Source: Nocardioides sp. GY 10113 (GTDB lineage Bacteria; Actinomycetota; Actinomycetes; Propionibacteriales; Nocardioidaceae). Taken from it: a stretch of 64,000 nt of DNA. The stretch covers positions 168,220 through 232,219 of the forward strand of contig NZ_STGK01000009.1 in NCBI RefSeq assembly GCF_004919105.1, read 5' to 3'. Shown here in pieces: positions 44,172-53,002 of this stretch. The translations under genes and the position numbers were made by a program. How positions within the stretch are numbered: the first letter of the stretch is position 1; each line of letters starts with the position of its first letter. The notes under the pieces were generated by a model. The model was not told where the DNA came from, made no database searches, and saw only the letters and a list, made by a program, of their open reading frames with translations.

Positions 44172-45908
44172 ATGTCCACACCTCGCGCATCCCTGACCCG
44201 ACTGGCGGCAGCCGGTGCCGGTCTCAGCCTCGGCGTCGCGCTGGCGACTACCGGCGGCGGCGTCGCCCCTGCCCGGGCCGCCGCGCCGCCGGGCGACTGC
44301 GCCGTACCGTTCCCCACCGTCGACCTGCAGGTCGACGACGTGCTGCACGGCCTCACGGTGGCCCGCGGCACCACGCCCGAGCCCTTCACCGGCACCGTTC
44401 TCGGCGTGCTGCACGACGCACTCGGCCCGGGCCGCGACCTGGTGATGGCCGACCTCGACTCGCCGGCACTGGCGCGTGCCGGCGGGGTCTGGGAGGGCAT
44501 GTCGGGCTCCCCGGCCTACGCGGCGGACGGCCGTCTGGTCGGCGCCGTCTCCTGGGGACTGGGCTACGGCGGGTCGACGATCGTCGGGCTGACCCCGTTC
44601 GAGGCCATGCAGCGCTACCTCGGCCCGACCAGCACCCCCACCCGGATCCGCGTCGACGCGACCACCGCGCGGCGGATCGCGGCCACCGGCGAGGCGACCC
44701 GGGCGCAGGCGGCCGAGGGCTTCCGACGACTGCCGACGCCCGTGACGGTCACCGGCGTCAGCCCGAGGCGACTCACCCCCGCGCCGCGCCGGCCGTACCT
44801 CCCGACCGACGTCCGGGGCGGCGGGACCGGTGGCGCCGGTGCCGCGGCGCCGATCGGCACGGTCGTCGCCGGCGGCAGCCTGGCCGCGGTGCTGTCCGGC
44901 GGGGACGTCACCGCCTACAGCGTCGGCACGGCGACCAGCGTGTGCGCCGGACGCGTGGTCGGCTTCGGGCACTGGATCGACGGTGCCGGGCCCACCGCGC
45001 TGGGACTCGCGGCCGCGGACACGCTCACCATCCAGGACGACCCGCTCGGCTATCCCTTCAAGGTGACCAACCTCGGTGACCTGGGCGGCACCATCGACCA
45101 GGACCGGCTGCTGGGCATCGCCGGCGAGCTGGGCCCGGTGCCGCCCGCGGCCCGGGTGGTCTCCGACCTGACCTACGGCTCCACCCACCGGGTCGGCACC
45201 AGCCACGTCTACGGGCAGGGCGCGCTGGCCGCCGTCGCCTTCTACGCCGCGATCGGCAACCACGAGGCGGTGCTGGACCGCTACGGCCCCGGCTCGGAGA
45301 CGCAGGCCTGGACGATCCGGGGGACGCGCCCCGACGGCGGGCCGTTCACCCTTCGGTACGCCGACCGGTTCCGCTCCACGAGCGACATCGCGTACGACGG
45401 CGGCTACCCGCTGGCCGACCTGCTCTACCTGCTGACCGAGATCCCGGGCGTCGCCATCGCCTCGGCGACCAGCGTCACGGACGTCAGCGACGAGTCGCGC
45501 CCCTACCGGCTCCTCCGCGTCGAGCAGCGGCGGGCGGGACGCTGGCTCAACGTGACCGGCGGGACCGCCACCGTCCGGGCCGGCACCCGGCTCCGCCTGC
45601 GCGTCGACCTGGCCGCGGGCGAGCGCTCGGCCACCGTGCGGTTCGTGGTCCGCGTGCCGAGGGCCTTCCGCGACACCTCGACCAGGCTCCGCCTGCTCGG
45701 CGGCGAGAGCACCGGGTCGCCCGACCTGTGGGGTCGGCACACGGTGCGCTCCCTGGCCACCGCGCTCGCCGACGACGTCCGCGACGACGTGGTCCGGCTC
45801 GACGGATCGCTGCGTGGCCCCGACCGCCTGCGGTCGCTCACCCGCGACAGCCGGATCCAGGACCTGTCGGTGCGCGGCCGGCTGCGGCTGCGCCTCGACG
45901 TGCGCTGA
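44172..45908 (+). CDS. Secreted SpoIVB-like (S55) peptidase-domain protein
   Basis: The product is 578 residues with a signal peptide (about 1-38). VWEGMSGSPAYAADGRLVGAVSWGLGYGG (near 107-135) holds the serine motif GMSGSP of S55 peptidases, and GFGHWIDGAG (near 265) a possible His. The C-terminal half is beta-rich, like Ig domains, and ends in Arg-rich repeats (RGRLRLRLDVR). It is likely an exported serine protease or a protease-derived scaffold. It is inserted between tatD and rpfB and divergent from rpfB; whether it works on the envelope with RpfB is unknown. Confidence 0.75.
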   Translation: MSTPRASLTRLAAAGAGLSLGVALATTGGGVAPARAAAPPGDCAVPFPTVDLQVDDVLHGLTVARGTTPEPFTGTVLGVLHDALGPGRDLVMADLDSPALARAGGVWEGMSGSPAYAADGRLVGAVSWGLGYGGSTIVGLTPFEAMQRYLGPTSTPTRIRVDATTARRIAATGEATRAQAAEGFRRLPTPVTVTGVSPRRLTPAPRRPYLPTDVRGGGTGGAGAAAPIGTVVAGGSLAAVLSGGDVTAYSVGTATSVCAGRVVGFGHWIDGAGPTALGLAAADTLTIQDDPLGYPFKVTNLGDLGGTIDQDRLLGIAGELGPVPPAARVVSDLTYGSTHRVGTSHVYGQGALAAVAFYAAIGNHEAVLDRYGPGSETQAWTIRGTRPDGGPFTLRYADRFRSTSDIAYDGGYPLADLLYLLTEIPGVAIASATSVTDVSDESRPYRLLRVEQRRAGRWLNVTGGTATVRAGTRLRLRVDLAAGERSATVRFVVRVPRAFRDTSTRLRLLGGESTGSPDLWGRHTVRSLATALADDVRDDVVRLDGSLRGPDRLRSLTRDSRIQDLSVRGRLRLRLDVR

Positions 45909-45933
45909 TCGGCAGCCTCGGCGGGCGGCCCGC

Positions 45934-45970
45934 CGGTACGTCGCCCGCCGGCCCGCCGGGCGACGTACCG
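45934..45970. terminator. Bidirectional terminator
   Basis: A 13-bp stem, GGTACGTCGCCCG / CGGGCGACGTACC, with a 9-nt loop between convergent genes. Confidence 0.8.
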
Positions 45971-45975
45971 ACGAC

Positions 45976-46848
45976 CTACCAGGCGCCGCCGAAGGCCGCG
46001 AAGGTGTTCGCCTCGACCGCGGCGCACAGCTCCGCGAGGTCAGCACCGCGCTCCTCGGCCATCCGCCGCATCGTCAGCGGCACCAGGTACGGCGCGTTGC
46101 TGCGCCCGCGGTGGGGGCTCGGGGTGAGGTAGGGCGCGTCGGTCTCCACGAGGATCCGGTCGCTCGGCGCCAGCCGGAGCGCCTCGCGCTGGGGCTCGGC
46201 GTTCTTGAACGTGATGGTGCCGGCGAACGACAGGTGGGCGCCGCGGTCCAGGCACTCGCGGGCGAACGCGGCGTCGCCGGAGAAGCAGTGCATCACCCAG
46301 CGCTCGGGGGTCCCCTCGGCGTCGAGGACGTCGAGCACCTCCCGGTGCGTGTCGCGGTCGTGGATCACCAGCGTCTTGCCGAGCCGCTTGGCCAGGTCGA
46401 TGTGGCGCGCGAACGACTCGACCTGCGCCACCCGCCCCTCCTCGCCGGTGCGGAACGCGTCCAGGCCGGTCTCCCCGACGGCGCGGACCGCGTCCGCCGC
46501 CGCCAGCTCCTCGATCTCCGCCCAGGCGGCCTCGAAGGTGCCGTCGGCGACCAGGCGCGGCGCCTCGTTCGGGTGCAGCGCCACGCCGGCGACCAGCTCG
46601 GGATGCTCCCCCGCCGCCGCGACCGCCCACCGGGCCCCGCGCAGGTCGCAGCCGATCTGGACGATCCGGGTGACGCCGACCGCCGCGGCGGCGTCGATCG
46701 CCTGCCGTGGATCGGGCACCTCGCCGTCCGGGCCCGCGTCTCGCACGATGTCGAGGTGGCAGTGGTTGTCGACCACCGGATGCGGCAGCGGCTCCGGAGC
46801 CGGCGGACGCTCGGCCGCACGCTGGTCCCGCACGCCCACCTCAGCCAC
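45976..46848 (-). CDS. tatD: TatD-family metal-dependent DNase
   Basis: The product is 290 residues from GTG 46848. Metal-site motifs are VDNHCHLDIV (HxH), VGETGLDAF, VIHDRDTHREV, MHCFSGD and ILVETDAPYLTPSPHRG. The family are 3'-5' exonucleases or deoxyribonucleases. It overlaps the 3' end of the upstream hydrolase gene by 8 nt. The tatD-rpfB-rsmA order is conserved in actinobacteria apart from the S55-like insertion. Confidence 0.93.
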   Translation of the reverse strand: MAEVGVRDQRAAERPPAPEPLPHPVVDNHCHLDIVRDAGPDGEVPDPRQAIDAAAAVGVTRIVQIGCDLRGARWAVAAAGEHPELVAGVALHPNEAPRLVADGTFEAAWAEIEELAAADAVRAVGETGLDAFRTGEEGRVAQVESFARHIDLAKRLGKTLVIHDRDTHREVLDVLDAEGTPERWVMHCFSGDAAFARECLDRGAHLSFAGTITFKNAEPQREALRLAPSDRILVETDAPYLTPSPHRGRSNAPYLVPLTMRRMAEERGADLAELCAAVEANTFAAFGGAW

Positions 46849-47698
46849 GGACCCGCTCCAGGATCGCCTCGGCGCACGCCTCCGGCGCCTGCGTCGGGAT
46901 CCAGTGGCTGACGCCGGCCAGCTCGACGTACTCGAAGTCGGCGTCGACGTACTCACCGGAGTGCTCCGGGCCCCACCGATCGACGGCGGTGTCGCCGTCG
47001 CTCCAGACCATCGTCGTCGGCACGACGACGCGGTCCCCGGCGCCACCCGGACGGGTGAGGGGCAGCGCTCGGTACCAGTTCAGCGCTGTCGGCAGCGCGC
47101 CATCCTCGACGATCTCGCGACGGACGACGGCGACCTCGGCGGCGGTCATCCCGAGCCTGCGCAGGCTCTGTTCGAGGGCGCCGCGGCCGGCGAGCAGCTC
47201 CACCAGCCGGGGGACCTGGAACAGGCCCATGTACCACGAGCGCAGCAGCTGCGGGGAGCGCGCGGCGGCGGCCACGAACGCGCGAGGGTGCGGGGCGGAG
47301 AAGACGGTCAGGGTGCGCACCCGGTCCGGGTGCAGCGCGGCGGTCGTCCACGCCGCGGCGCCGCCCCAGTCGTGGCCGACCAGGTGGGCGTGGCCCTCCG
47401 GACCGACCGCCTGCTCGATCAGGGCGACCACGTCGCCGGCGAGCAGGGGCAACCGGTAGTCACGACGCCGCGGCGGACGAGCGCCGGGGGCGTAGCCGCG
47501 CTGGTCCAGCGCCAGCGTGCGGTAGCCCTCCTGGTGCAGGAGCGGCGCGACGAGCCGCCAGGACGTGGCCCGCTCCGGGAACCCGTGCAGCAGCACGATC
47601 GGCTCGCCGCCGCGCGGGCCCTCGTCGAGCACCCCCAGCGTCAGCCCGTCGTTGGTCACCGTCGTCACGTGTCCCTCGAGCTCCTCAGCCATCGACAT
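46841..47698 (-). CDS. Alpha/beta hydrolase (epoxide-hydrolase-like)
   Basis: The product is 285 residues. [17 protein letters not shown] is the oxyanion region, [10 protein letters not shown] the nucleophile elbow (Asp), and [12 protein letters not shown] the catalytic His region, again indicating the epoxide hydrolase or dehalogenase branch. ATG 47698 has AGGTGG close upstream; ATG 47692 is the alternative. It overlaps rsmI by about 14 nt and tatD by 8 nt, so the three are coupled. Substrate unknown. Confidence 0.85.
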   Translation of the reverse strand: MSMAEELEGHVTTVTNDGLTLGVLDEGPRGGEPIVLLHGFPERATSWRLVAPLLHQEGYRTLALDQRGYAPGARPPRRRDYRLPLLAGDVVALIEQAVGPEGHAHLVGHDWGGAAAWTTAALHPDRVRTLTVFSAPHPRAFVAAAARSPQLLRSWYMGLFQVPRLVELLAGRGALEQSLRRLGMTAAEVAVVRREIVEDGALPTALNWYRALPLTRPGGAGDRVVVPTTMVWSDGDTAVDRWGPEHSGEYVDADFEYVELAGVSHWIPTQAPEACAEAILERVRG

Positions 47699-48584
47699 GC
47701 ACCACCTGGTAGACCTCGCGCTTGGGCAGACCGGCACGGACGGCGACCGCGGCGATCGCCTCCTTGCGCCGCATCCCGTCGGCCTCGAGTGCGGCGACAG
47801 CCGCCCGGAGGCTGTCGGGGTCGGCGTCGAGCGCAGCCGCCGGCGGGGCACCGGCGACGACGATCGTCACCTCGCCGCGGACGCCGTCGGCGGCCCACTC
47901 CGCGAGCTCGCCGAGCGGGCCGCGGCGTACCTCCTCGTGGGTCTTGGTCAGCTCCCGACACACGGCCGCCGGCCGATCCGCGCCGAGACCCTCGGCCATC
48001 GCAGCCAACGCCGCCTCGGTGCGGTGCGGCGCCTCGAAGAAGACCATCGTGCGCGGCTCGGTCGCCAGGTCGGCGAGGCGGCGCCCGCGCTCCCCGGCCT
48101 TGCGCGGCAGGAAGCCCTCGAAGCAGAACCGGTCCACGGGCAGGCCCGAGACGGCCAGCGCCGTGAGCACCGCGGACGGCCCGGGCACCGCGGTCACCCG
48201 GATCCCCGCCTCGACCGCGGCCGCCACCAGCCGGTAGCCGGGGTCGGAGACGCTCGGCATCCCGGCGTCGGTGACCAGGACGACCCGCTCGCCGGCCTCC
48301 AGCGCCTCGACCAGTGCCGGCGTACGCGCCTGCTCGTTGCCCTCGAAGTAGGAGACGACACGCCCGGAGAGCTCGACGCCGAGCTCGGTGGTCAGGCGGC
48401 GCAGCCGGCGGGTGTCCTCGGCGGCCACGACGTCCGCGCCGGCCAGCTCGGCGGCCAGGCGCGCCGGCGCGTCCGGGACGTGCCCGATCGGGGTGCCGGC
48501 CAGGACCAGGACGCCCGCGGAGCCGCCGGAGGCCTCAGAACCCTGGGAATCGCGGCCAGCGGCCACGGACGATGGGGAGGTCAC
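47685..48584 (-). CDS. rsmI: 16S rRNA (cytidine1402-2'-O)-methyltransferase
   Basis: RsmI 2'-O-methylates C1402 of 16S rRNA. The 299-residue protein has [51 protein letters not shown] and the FEGFLPRK segment, all family hallmarks. A C-terminal helical tail ([25 protein letters not shown]) is as expected. It is divergent from the protein mannosyltransferase gene, a conserved actinobacterial arrangement. Confidence 0.94.
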   Translation of the reverse strand: MTSPSSVAAGRDSQGSEASGGSAGVLVLAGTPIGHVPDAPARLAAELAGADVVAAEDTRRLRRLTTELGVELSGRVVSYFEGNEQARTPALVEALEAGERVVLVTDAGMPSVSDPGYRLVAAAVEAGIRVTAVPGPSAVLTALAVSGLPVDRFCFEGFLPRKAGERGRRLADLATEPRTMVFFEAPHRTEAALAAMAEGLGADRPAAVCRELTKTHEEVRRGPLGELAEWAADGVRGEVTIVVAGAPPAAALDADPDSLRAAVAALEADGMRRKEAIAAVAVRAGLPKREVYQVVHVDG

Positions 48585-48632
48585 CTGTCAGATCATCCCA
48601 TCCGTCGCCGCGGAGCCGTAGGGTTCCCCACT

Positions 48633-50513
48633 GTGACCGTCGTCGACGACCCGCCCGCCAAGCGACCGAAGCGGGGGCCGAGGAAGCGCCGCTCCGACGG
48701 GGGCGGCTGGCCCGAGGAGACCGGTCGGATGTCCGGCCTCTCCGCGACCGCCGCCGGCTGGCGGGTGCCGCTGGCCCGGGTCCGCCTCGTCAACCCGGTC
48801 ACCCGGCGACCCCTCGGCGACCGGGCGCTCGGCTGGATCGCCGCGCTCGGCGTCGCGCTGGTCGCCTTCGCGCTCCGGCTCTACCACCTCGGCACCCCGC
48901 GCCGCTTCGCCTTCGACGAGACCTACTACGCCAAGGACGCGTGGTCGCTGCTCAACAACGGCTACATCCAGACCTACCTGACCGACGTCGACGGCAACCC
49001 CAAGACCGAGATCGACGCCGACATCCTCGCCGGGAACACCCAGGGCGTGTGGACCGGCGACCCCTCCCTGGCCGTGCACCCCGACGTCGGCAAGTGGATG
49101 ATCGCGCTCGGCGAGAAGGCCTTCGGGATGGACCCGTTCGGATGGCGGATCGCCTCCGCGGTCGCCGGCGCCCTGATGGTGCTGGTGATGGTCAGACTGG
49201 TCCGCCGACTGACCGGCTCGACGCTGCTCGGCTGCGTCGCCGGCGTACTGCTGATGCTGGACGGACTCCAGTTCGTCCTCTCGCGGCTGGCACTGCTGGA
49301 CATCTTCCTGGCGCTGTTCCTGCTGATGGCGGTCGCCTGCCTGGTGGCGGATCGCGACTGGCACCGGGCCCGACTACTGGCCCGACACGAACGCCGGCTG
49401 GGCCGGCGACTCGAGGACGCCGGGGCGACCGGGGACCGGCCCGAGCCGATCGCGCTGGCGCAGCGTCCCGGCGGCTGGGGCCCGCGGGTGCTGTTCCGGC
49501 CATGGCTGCTGGCCGCCGGCGTCTGCTTCGGCCTGGCGATGGGCACCAAGTGGACCGCGGCCTACCCGCTGGCCGCGTTCGGCCTGCTCTGCTGGTTCTG
49601 GAGCGCGGGCGCCCGGCGCAGCCTCGGCATCCGGCTGCCCGTGCTGAAGGGGGCCGTCGCCGACGGGATCCCCGCGTTCTTCCACCTCGTGGTGGTCGGC
49701 GTACTGGTCTACATCGCGACCTGGGGCGGCTGGCTGGCCCACGCCGGGGAGTACGAGGAGCACCTGAGCTCCACGCAGTACCGGCAGTACACCGGCCAGG
49801 GCCACTGCGCCGAGGACGACGACTCCTTCGTCGCCACCGACCTGGACCCCGACAAGAAGTGGCCGACCGCCGGCGAGCCGGACGCTCGGGGCCTCGGTGA
49901 GGCATGGCAGTCGCTGCGCTCGCTCTGGTACTACCACCAGGACGTGTACACGTTCCACACGCACTTCCTGAACTGCTCCACGCACTTCTACCAGTCCAAG
50001 CCGTCGGGGTGGCTCCTGCTGAACCGCCCGGTCGGCGTCGCGGTCGACAACGACATCCAGCCGGGCGACCAGGGCTGCACCGCCCCCGCCGGCAGCGACT
50101 GCATCCGCCAGGAGATCCTGCTCGGCAACCCGGTGCTGTGGTGGGGCGGCTGCCTGGCACTGCTGTTCAGCGTGGTCGCCTGGCTGGGCACCCGCGACTG
50201 GCGCTTCGGGGTCGCGGTCGTCGGAACGCTGTCGACCTGGCTGCCCTGGATGATGTACGACGACCGACCTATCTTCCTGTTCTACGCCGTCGCGATCCTG
50301 CCGTTCGTGGTGATCGCGCTGACCCTGACGATCGGGGCGCTGATCGGCCCCTCCCGGCTGCCGTCGGCCCGGCGTACCGTCGGCGTGATCGTCAGCGGCG
50401 CGTTCGTGGTGCTGGTGATGGTCAACTTCGCCTGGTTCTGGCCCATCTGGACCAACGGTCTGCTGACGAACCGGGAGTGGCTGGACCGGATCTGGTTCTC
50501 CCGCTGGATCTAG
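48633..50513 (+). CDS. Dolichyl-phosphate-mannose-protein mannosyltransferase (GT39)
   Basis: This Pmt transfers mannose from polyprenyl-phosphate-mannose to Ser/Thr of exported proteins. The product is 626 residues from GTG 48633 with about 11 membrane helices. RFAFDETYYAKDAWSLLNNGYIQTYLT holds the catalytic Asp-Glu of the first external loop; AMGTKWTAAYPLAAFGLLCWFW and YYHQDVYTFHTHF...SKPSGWLLLNRPV are GT39 signatures. Likely targets here include the Thr/Pro-rich LPXTG protein and lipoprotein linkers. It is divergent from rsmI. Confidence 0.94.
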   Translation: MTVVDDPPAKRPKRGPRKRRSDGGGWPEETGRMSGLSATAAGWRVPLARVRLVNPVTRRPLGDRALGWIAALGVALVAFALRLYHLGTPRRFAFDETYYAKDAWSLLNNGYIQTYLTDVDGNPKTEIDADILAGNTQGVWTGDPSLAVHPDVGKWMIALGEKAFGMDPFGWRIASAVAGALMVLVMVRLVRRLTGSTLLGCVAGVLLMLDGLQFVLSRLALLDIFLALFLLMAVACLVADRDWHRARLLARHERRLGRRLEDAGATGDRPEPIALAQRPGGWGPRVLFRPWLLAAGVCFGLAMGTKWTAAYPLAAFGLLCWFWSAGARRSLGIRLPVLKGAVADGIPAFFHLVVVGVLVYIATWGGWLAHAGEYEEHLSSTQYRQYTGQGHCAEDDDSFVATDLDPDKKWPTAGEPDARGLGEAWQSLRSLWYYHQDVYTFHTHFLNCSTHFYQSKPSGWLLLNRPVGVAVDNDIQPGDQGCTAPAGSDCIRQEILLGNPVLWWGGCLALLFSVVAWLGTRDWRFGVAVVGTLSTWLPWMMYDDRPIFLFYAVAILPFVVIALTLTIGALIGPSRLPSARRTVGVIVSGAFVVLVMVNFAWFWPIWTNGLLTNREWLDRIWFSRWI

Positions 50514-50659
50514 CGCTTGGATCGAGCGCTCGCCCCCCTGCACCGGTCGTACCTCGAATTAGGGACCTTGTACCCAGTAACTCTGCGTCGATCGGACACG
50601 TTGACCAGCGTGAGGGGCGCCGGAGAATCCGGGGCCGGGGAGACTCAGGGGAAGCGTCG

Positions 50660-51103
50660 ATGAACCAGAACGAGCAGCAGCACGAGGTGGCCGAACCGAT
50701 CCTCCAGATCGAGGCCACCCTGACCCCGTTCACGCAGCGCAGCCGGTCGGTCGGCATCAGCCACACCGACGCCGGCCTGCCCCGTGGCCTGGACCTCGGC
50801 GAGCACGTGCTGGTGCACGACCCCGCCACCCGCACGCACTTCACCGGCATCGTGGCCGACATCGACTTCACGCTGACCGACACCGTGTACCGGATCGAGC
50901 TGGGCACCCGGGTCACCAGCGGCGAGGCAGCCCAGTGGCTGAACCCGGTCCGCGAGCGCCCCGCGGGCGGCTTCACCACCCGGGACGTCGCCCACCTGCT
51001 GGCCGCGCTGCGTCGTAGCGAACAGGGCCTGGCCGCCGCCTACCGGGAGTACGCTGCCACCCCCGCCACCGACGGCGTAGCCCGTTCGGTGGGCCAGATC
51101 TAG
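50660..51103 (+). CDS. Unrecognised 147-residue protein
   Basis: ATG 50660 follows AGGGGAAG. The protein has no signal peptide or membrane helix. Residues about 15-95 look like a beta-barrel (ILQIEATLTPFTQRSR, GEHVLVHDPATRTHFTGIVADIDFTLTDTVYRIELGTRVTSGEAAQWL), and the C-terminus is helical (TTRDVAHLLAALRRSEQGLAAAYREYAAT). The barrel has the feel of a PilZ- or YcgR-like fold but lacks the RxxxR...NxSxxG motif, so I do not assign it. It is 88 bp upstream of a response regulator on the same strand, close to the chemotaxis locus. Confidence 0.7.
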   Translation: MNQNEQQHEVAEPILQIEATLTPFTQRSRSVGISHTDAGLPRGLDLGEHVLVHDPATRTHFTGIVADIDFTLTDTVYRIELGTRVTSGEAAQWLNPVRERPAGGFTTRDVAHLLAALRRSEQGLAAAYREYAATPATDGVARSVGQI

Positions 51104-51191
51104 TCAATTTGGGTGATGCGTTACAGGTCGAACGACCACTGATGTCCCGAAAACCGGCGGGCTAGCGTCGGCGCTAGGGGACACTTCAACC

Positions 51192-51968
51192 ATGCCCGAA
51201 GTGCTCCCCATTCGTGTCTACCTCGTCGACGACCACGAGATCGTCCGCCGTGGCATCCACAGCGTGCTGTCCGAGGCCGAGGGCATCGAGGTGGTCGGGC
51301 AGACCGGCAGCGCCGGGATCGCGCTCCCCGAGATCCTGGACCTCCGCCCCGACGTGGTCATCCTCGACGCCCAGCTCTCCGACGGCAGCGGGATCGACGT
51401 CTGCCGCGAGATGCGTGCGGTCGACCCGAACATCCGCGGCATGATCCTGACCACGCACGACGACCCGGACGCCATCTCCTCGGCGATCCTGGCCGGCGCG
51501 TCGGGCTACGTGCTCAAGCGGATCGAAGGCGCCTCGCTGGTCAGCGGCGTGCGCCTGGTGGCCGGCGGCCACTCCCTGATCGATCCCTCGGTCGCGGCCC
51601 GCGTGGTCGAGCAGATGGAGATGCAGCGCAAGTCGCTGGACATCATCTGCGAGCTCACCCCGCAGCAGCGGCGGATCTTCTTCCTGATCGCCGAGGGTCT
51701 GACCAACCGCCAGATCGCCGAGAAGCTCTTCCTCGCCGAGAAGACGGTGAAGAACCACGTCACCGGCCTGCTCTCCCGCCTCGGCCTGGAGCACCGCACC
51801 CAGGCGGCACTGCTCGCCGTCCGCATCCAGGACGCCGGCCCGCTCGCCGGCGGCCCGTCCTCGGCGCCCGCACCGGCCGTCCCGGTCGGCCACGGCAGCC
51901 GCGTCGCGCGGATGGGCCACCCGCAGGACGCGCCGCGCACCGCAGCGGTCGCCCAGCGCGCTCTCTGA
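51192..51968 (+). CDS. NarL/LuxR-type response regulator (DevR/DosR-like)
   Basis: The product is 258 residues. The receiver domain (RVYLVDDHEIVRRGI; phospho-acceptor Asp59 in VVILDAQLSDGSG; TTHDD; VLKRIEG) precedes a LuxR helix-turn-helix (about 150-215, LTPQQRRIFFLIAEGLTNRQIAEKLFLAEKTVKNHVTGLLSRLGLEHRTQAALLA). The overall pattern is closest to mycobacterial DevR/DosR, the hypoxia and dormancy regulator. A Pro/Ala tail extends it by about 40 residues. No sensor kinase lies in the window, so it is an orphan here. Confidence 0.9.
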   Translation: MPEVLPIRVYLVDDHEIVRRGIHSVLSEAEGIEVVGQTGSAGIALPEILDLRPDVVILDAQLSDGSGIDVCREMRAVDPNIRGMILTTHDDPDAISSAILAGASGYVLKRIEGASLVSGVRLVAGGHSLIDPSVAARVVEQMEMQRKSLDIICELTPQQRRIFFLIAEGLTNRQIAEKLFLAEKTVKNHVTGLLSRLGLEHRTQAALLAVRIQDAGPLAGGPSSAPAPAVPVGHGSRVARMGHPQDAPRTAAVAQRAL

Positions 51969-52141
51969 CCCCTCCTCGCGAGTCGGTCGACAGCACCGGC
52001 CGAGTCAGTCACCCGCACCGCCCGAGTCGCACCCCGCGACCGGGCGGTGTCGCTTTCTGCGGACTCGGCCGGGGCTTGGGGCGGACTCGGCCGGGGCTTG
52101 CGACCGACTCGGGCGGGGCCGACGACCCACTCGCGGATCGC
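51969..52141. repeat. Intergenic GACTCGGCCGGGGCTTG repeats
   Basis: A GGCGGACTCGGCCGGGGCTTG-like unit occurs in tandem near 52060-52101, with further CCGAGTC/GACTCGG copies around it. This is a gap between convergent genes; no gene is seen. Confidence 0.6.
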
Positions 52142-53002
52142 TCAGAGGGCGGGGCGCCGGTAGACCGTCGTACGACCCAGCTGGACGCGCTCCAGCACGG
52201 GGTCGATGCCCAGGGCGGTCTCGGCAGCGCCGAGGTAGAGGTAGCCGCCCGGGCGCAGCGCGCCGCGCAGCTTGGCGAGCACCTCGCGCTTCGTGTCGAG
52301 GTCGAAGTAGATCAGCACGTTGCGGCAGAAGATGACGTCGAACGGGCCGGGCGGGGTCGGCTGGGTGACGAGGTTGTGCTCGGCGAACATCACCTGCTGC
52401 CGGATCGCCTCCGAGAGCTGCCAGGCGGCGCCCTCGCGGGTGAAGTGCGCGCTCAGGTGCTGGGCGGGCAGGCCACGGTTCATCTCCAGCGTGCTGAACC
52501 GCCCGGCGCGGGCCGTGGCCAGCACCGTGGAGTCGATGTCGGTGGCCTGGATCCGGTAGCTGTAGGTCGGGTTGGCCCGCTTCCAGTCGGTGAGCAGCAT
52601 CGCCAGCGAGTAGGGCTCCTGGCCCGTCGAGCACGCCGCCGACCAGATCCTGATCCGGCGGGTCGCGCTGTTCTCCCGCGCGATCACCGGGAGCACCGAC
52701 CGGATGAACTCCGTGAACGGCGCGGTGTCGCGCATCCAGGAGGTCTCGTTGGTGGTGAGCGCCTCGATGATCGCCTTGCGAGCTCCGAGGCCCCGGTCCA
52801 GGGGCGCGCCCGCGCCCGGCGCGGCCATCGCCGCCCGGCGGACGTCCAGCACCCAGGCGTTGACGTCCGGGGCCCCCGCGGCCCGCGCCAGCGGGGCCAG
52901 CCGGGACTCGATCAGGTACTCCTTCGAGGGCTGCAGGGCGAGCCCCGAGCCGGCCTTCGCGACGCCCGCGACGAACTCGTAGGCCTGGGCAGAGAGCGTC
53001 AT
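52142..53002 (-). CDS. cheR: Chemotaxis protein methyltransferase CheR
   Basis: CheR methylates glutamates of chemoreceptors with SAM. The product is 286 residues: N-terminal helical domain, then RIWSAACSTGQEPYSLAMLL (SAM site), QATDIDSTVLATAR, and FDVIFCRNVLIYFD. It overlaps cheB by 4 nt and is the last gene of the chemotaxis operon. Confidence 0.95.
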   Translation of the reverse strand: MTLSAQAYEFVAGVAKAGSGLALQPSKEYLIESRLAPLARAAGAPDVNAWVLDVRRAAMAAPGAGAPLDRGLGARKAIIEALTTNETSWMRDTAPFTEFIRSVLPVIARENSATRRIRIWSAACSTGQEPYSLAMLLTDWKRANPTYSYRIQATDIDSTVLATARAGRFSTLEMNRGLPAQHLSAHFTREGAAWQLSEAIRQQVMFAEHNLVTQPTPPGPFDVIFCRNVLIYFDLDTKREVLAKLRGALRPGGYLYLGAAETALGIDPVLERVQLGRTTVYRRPAL

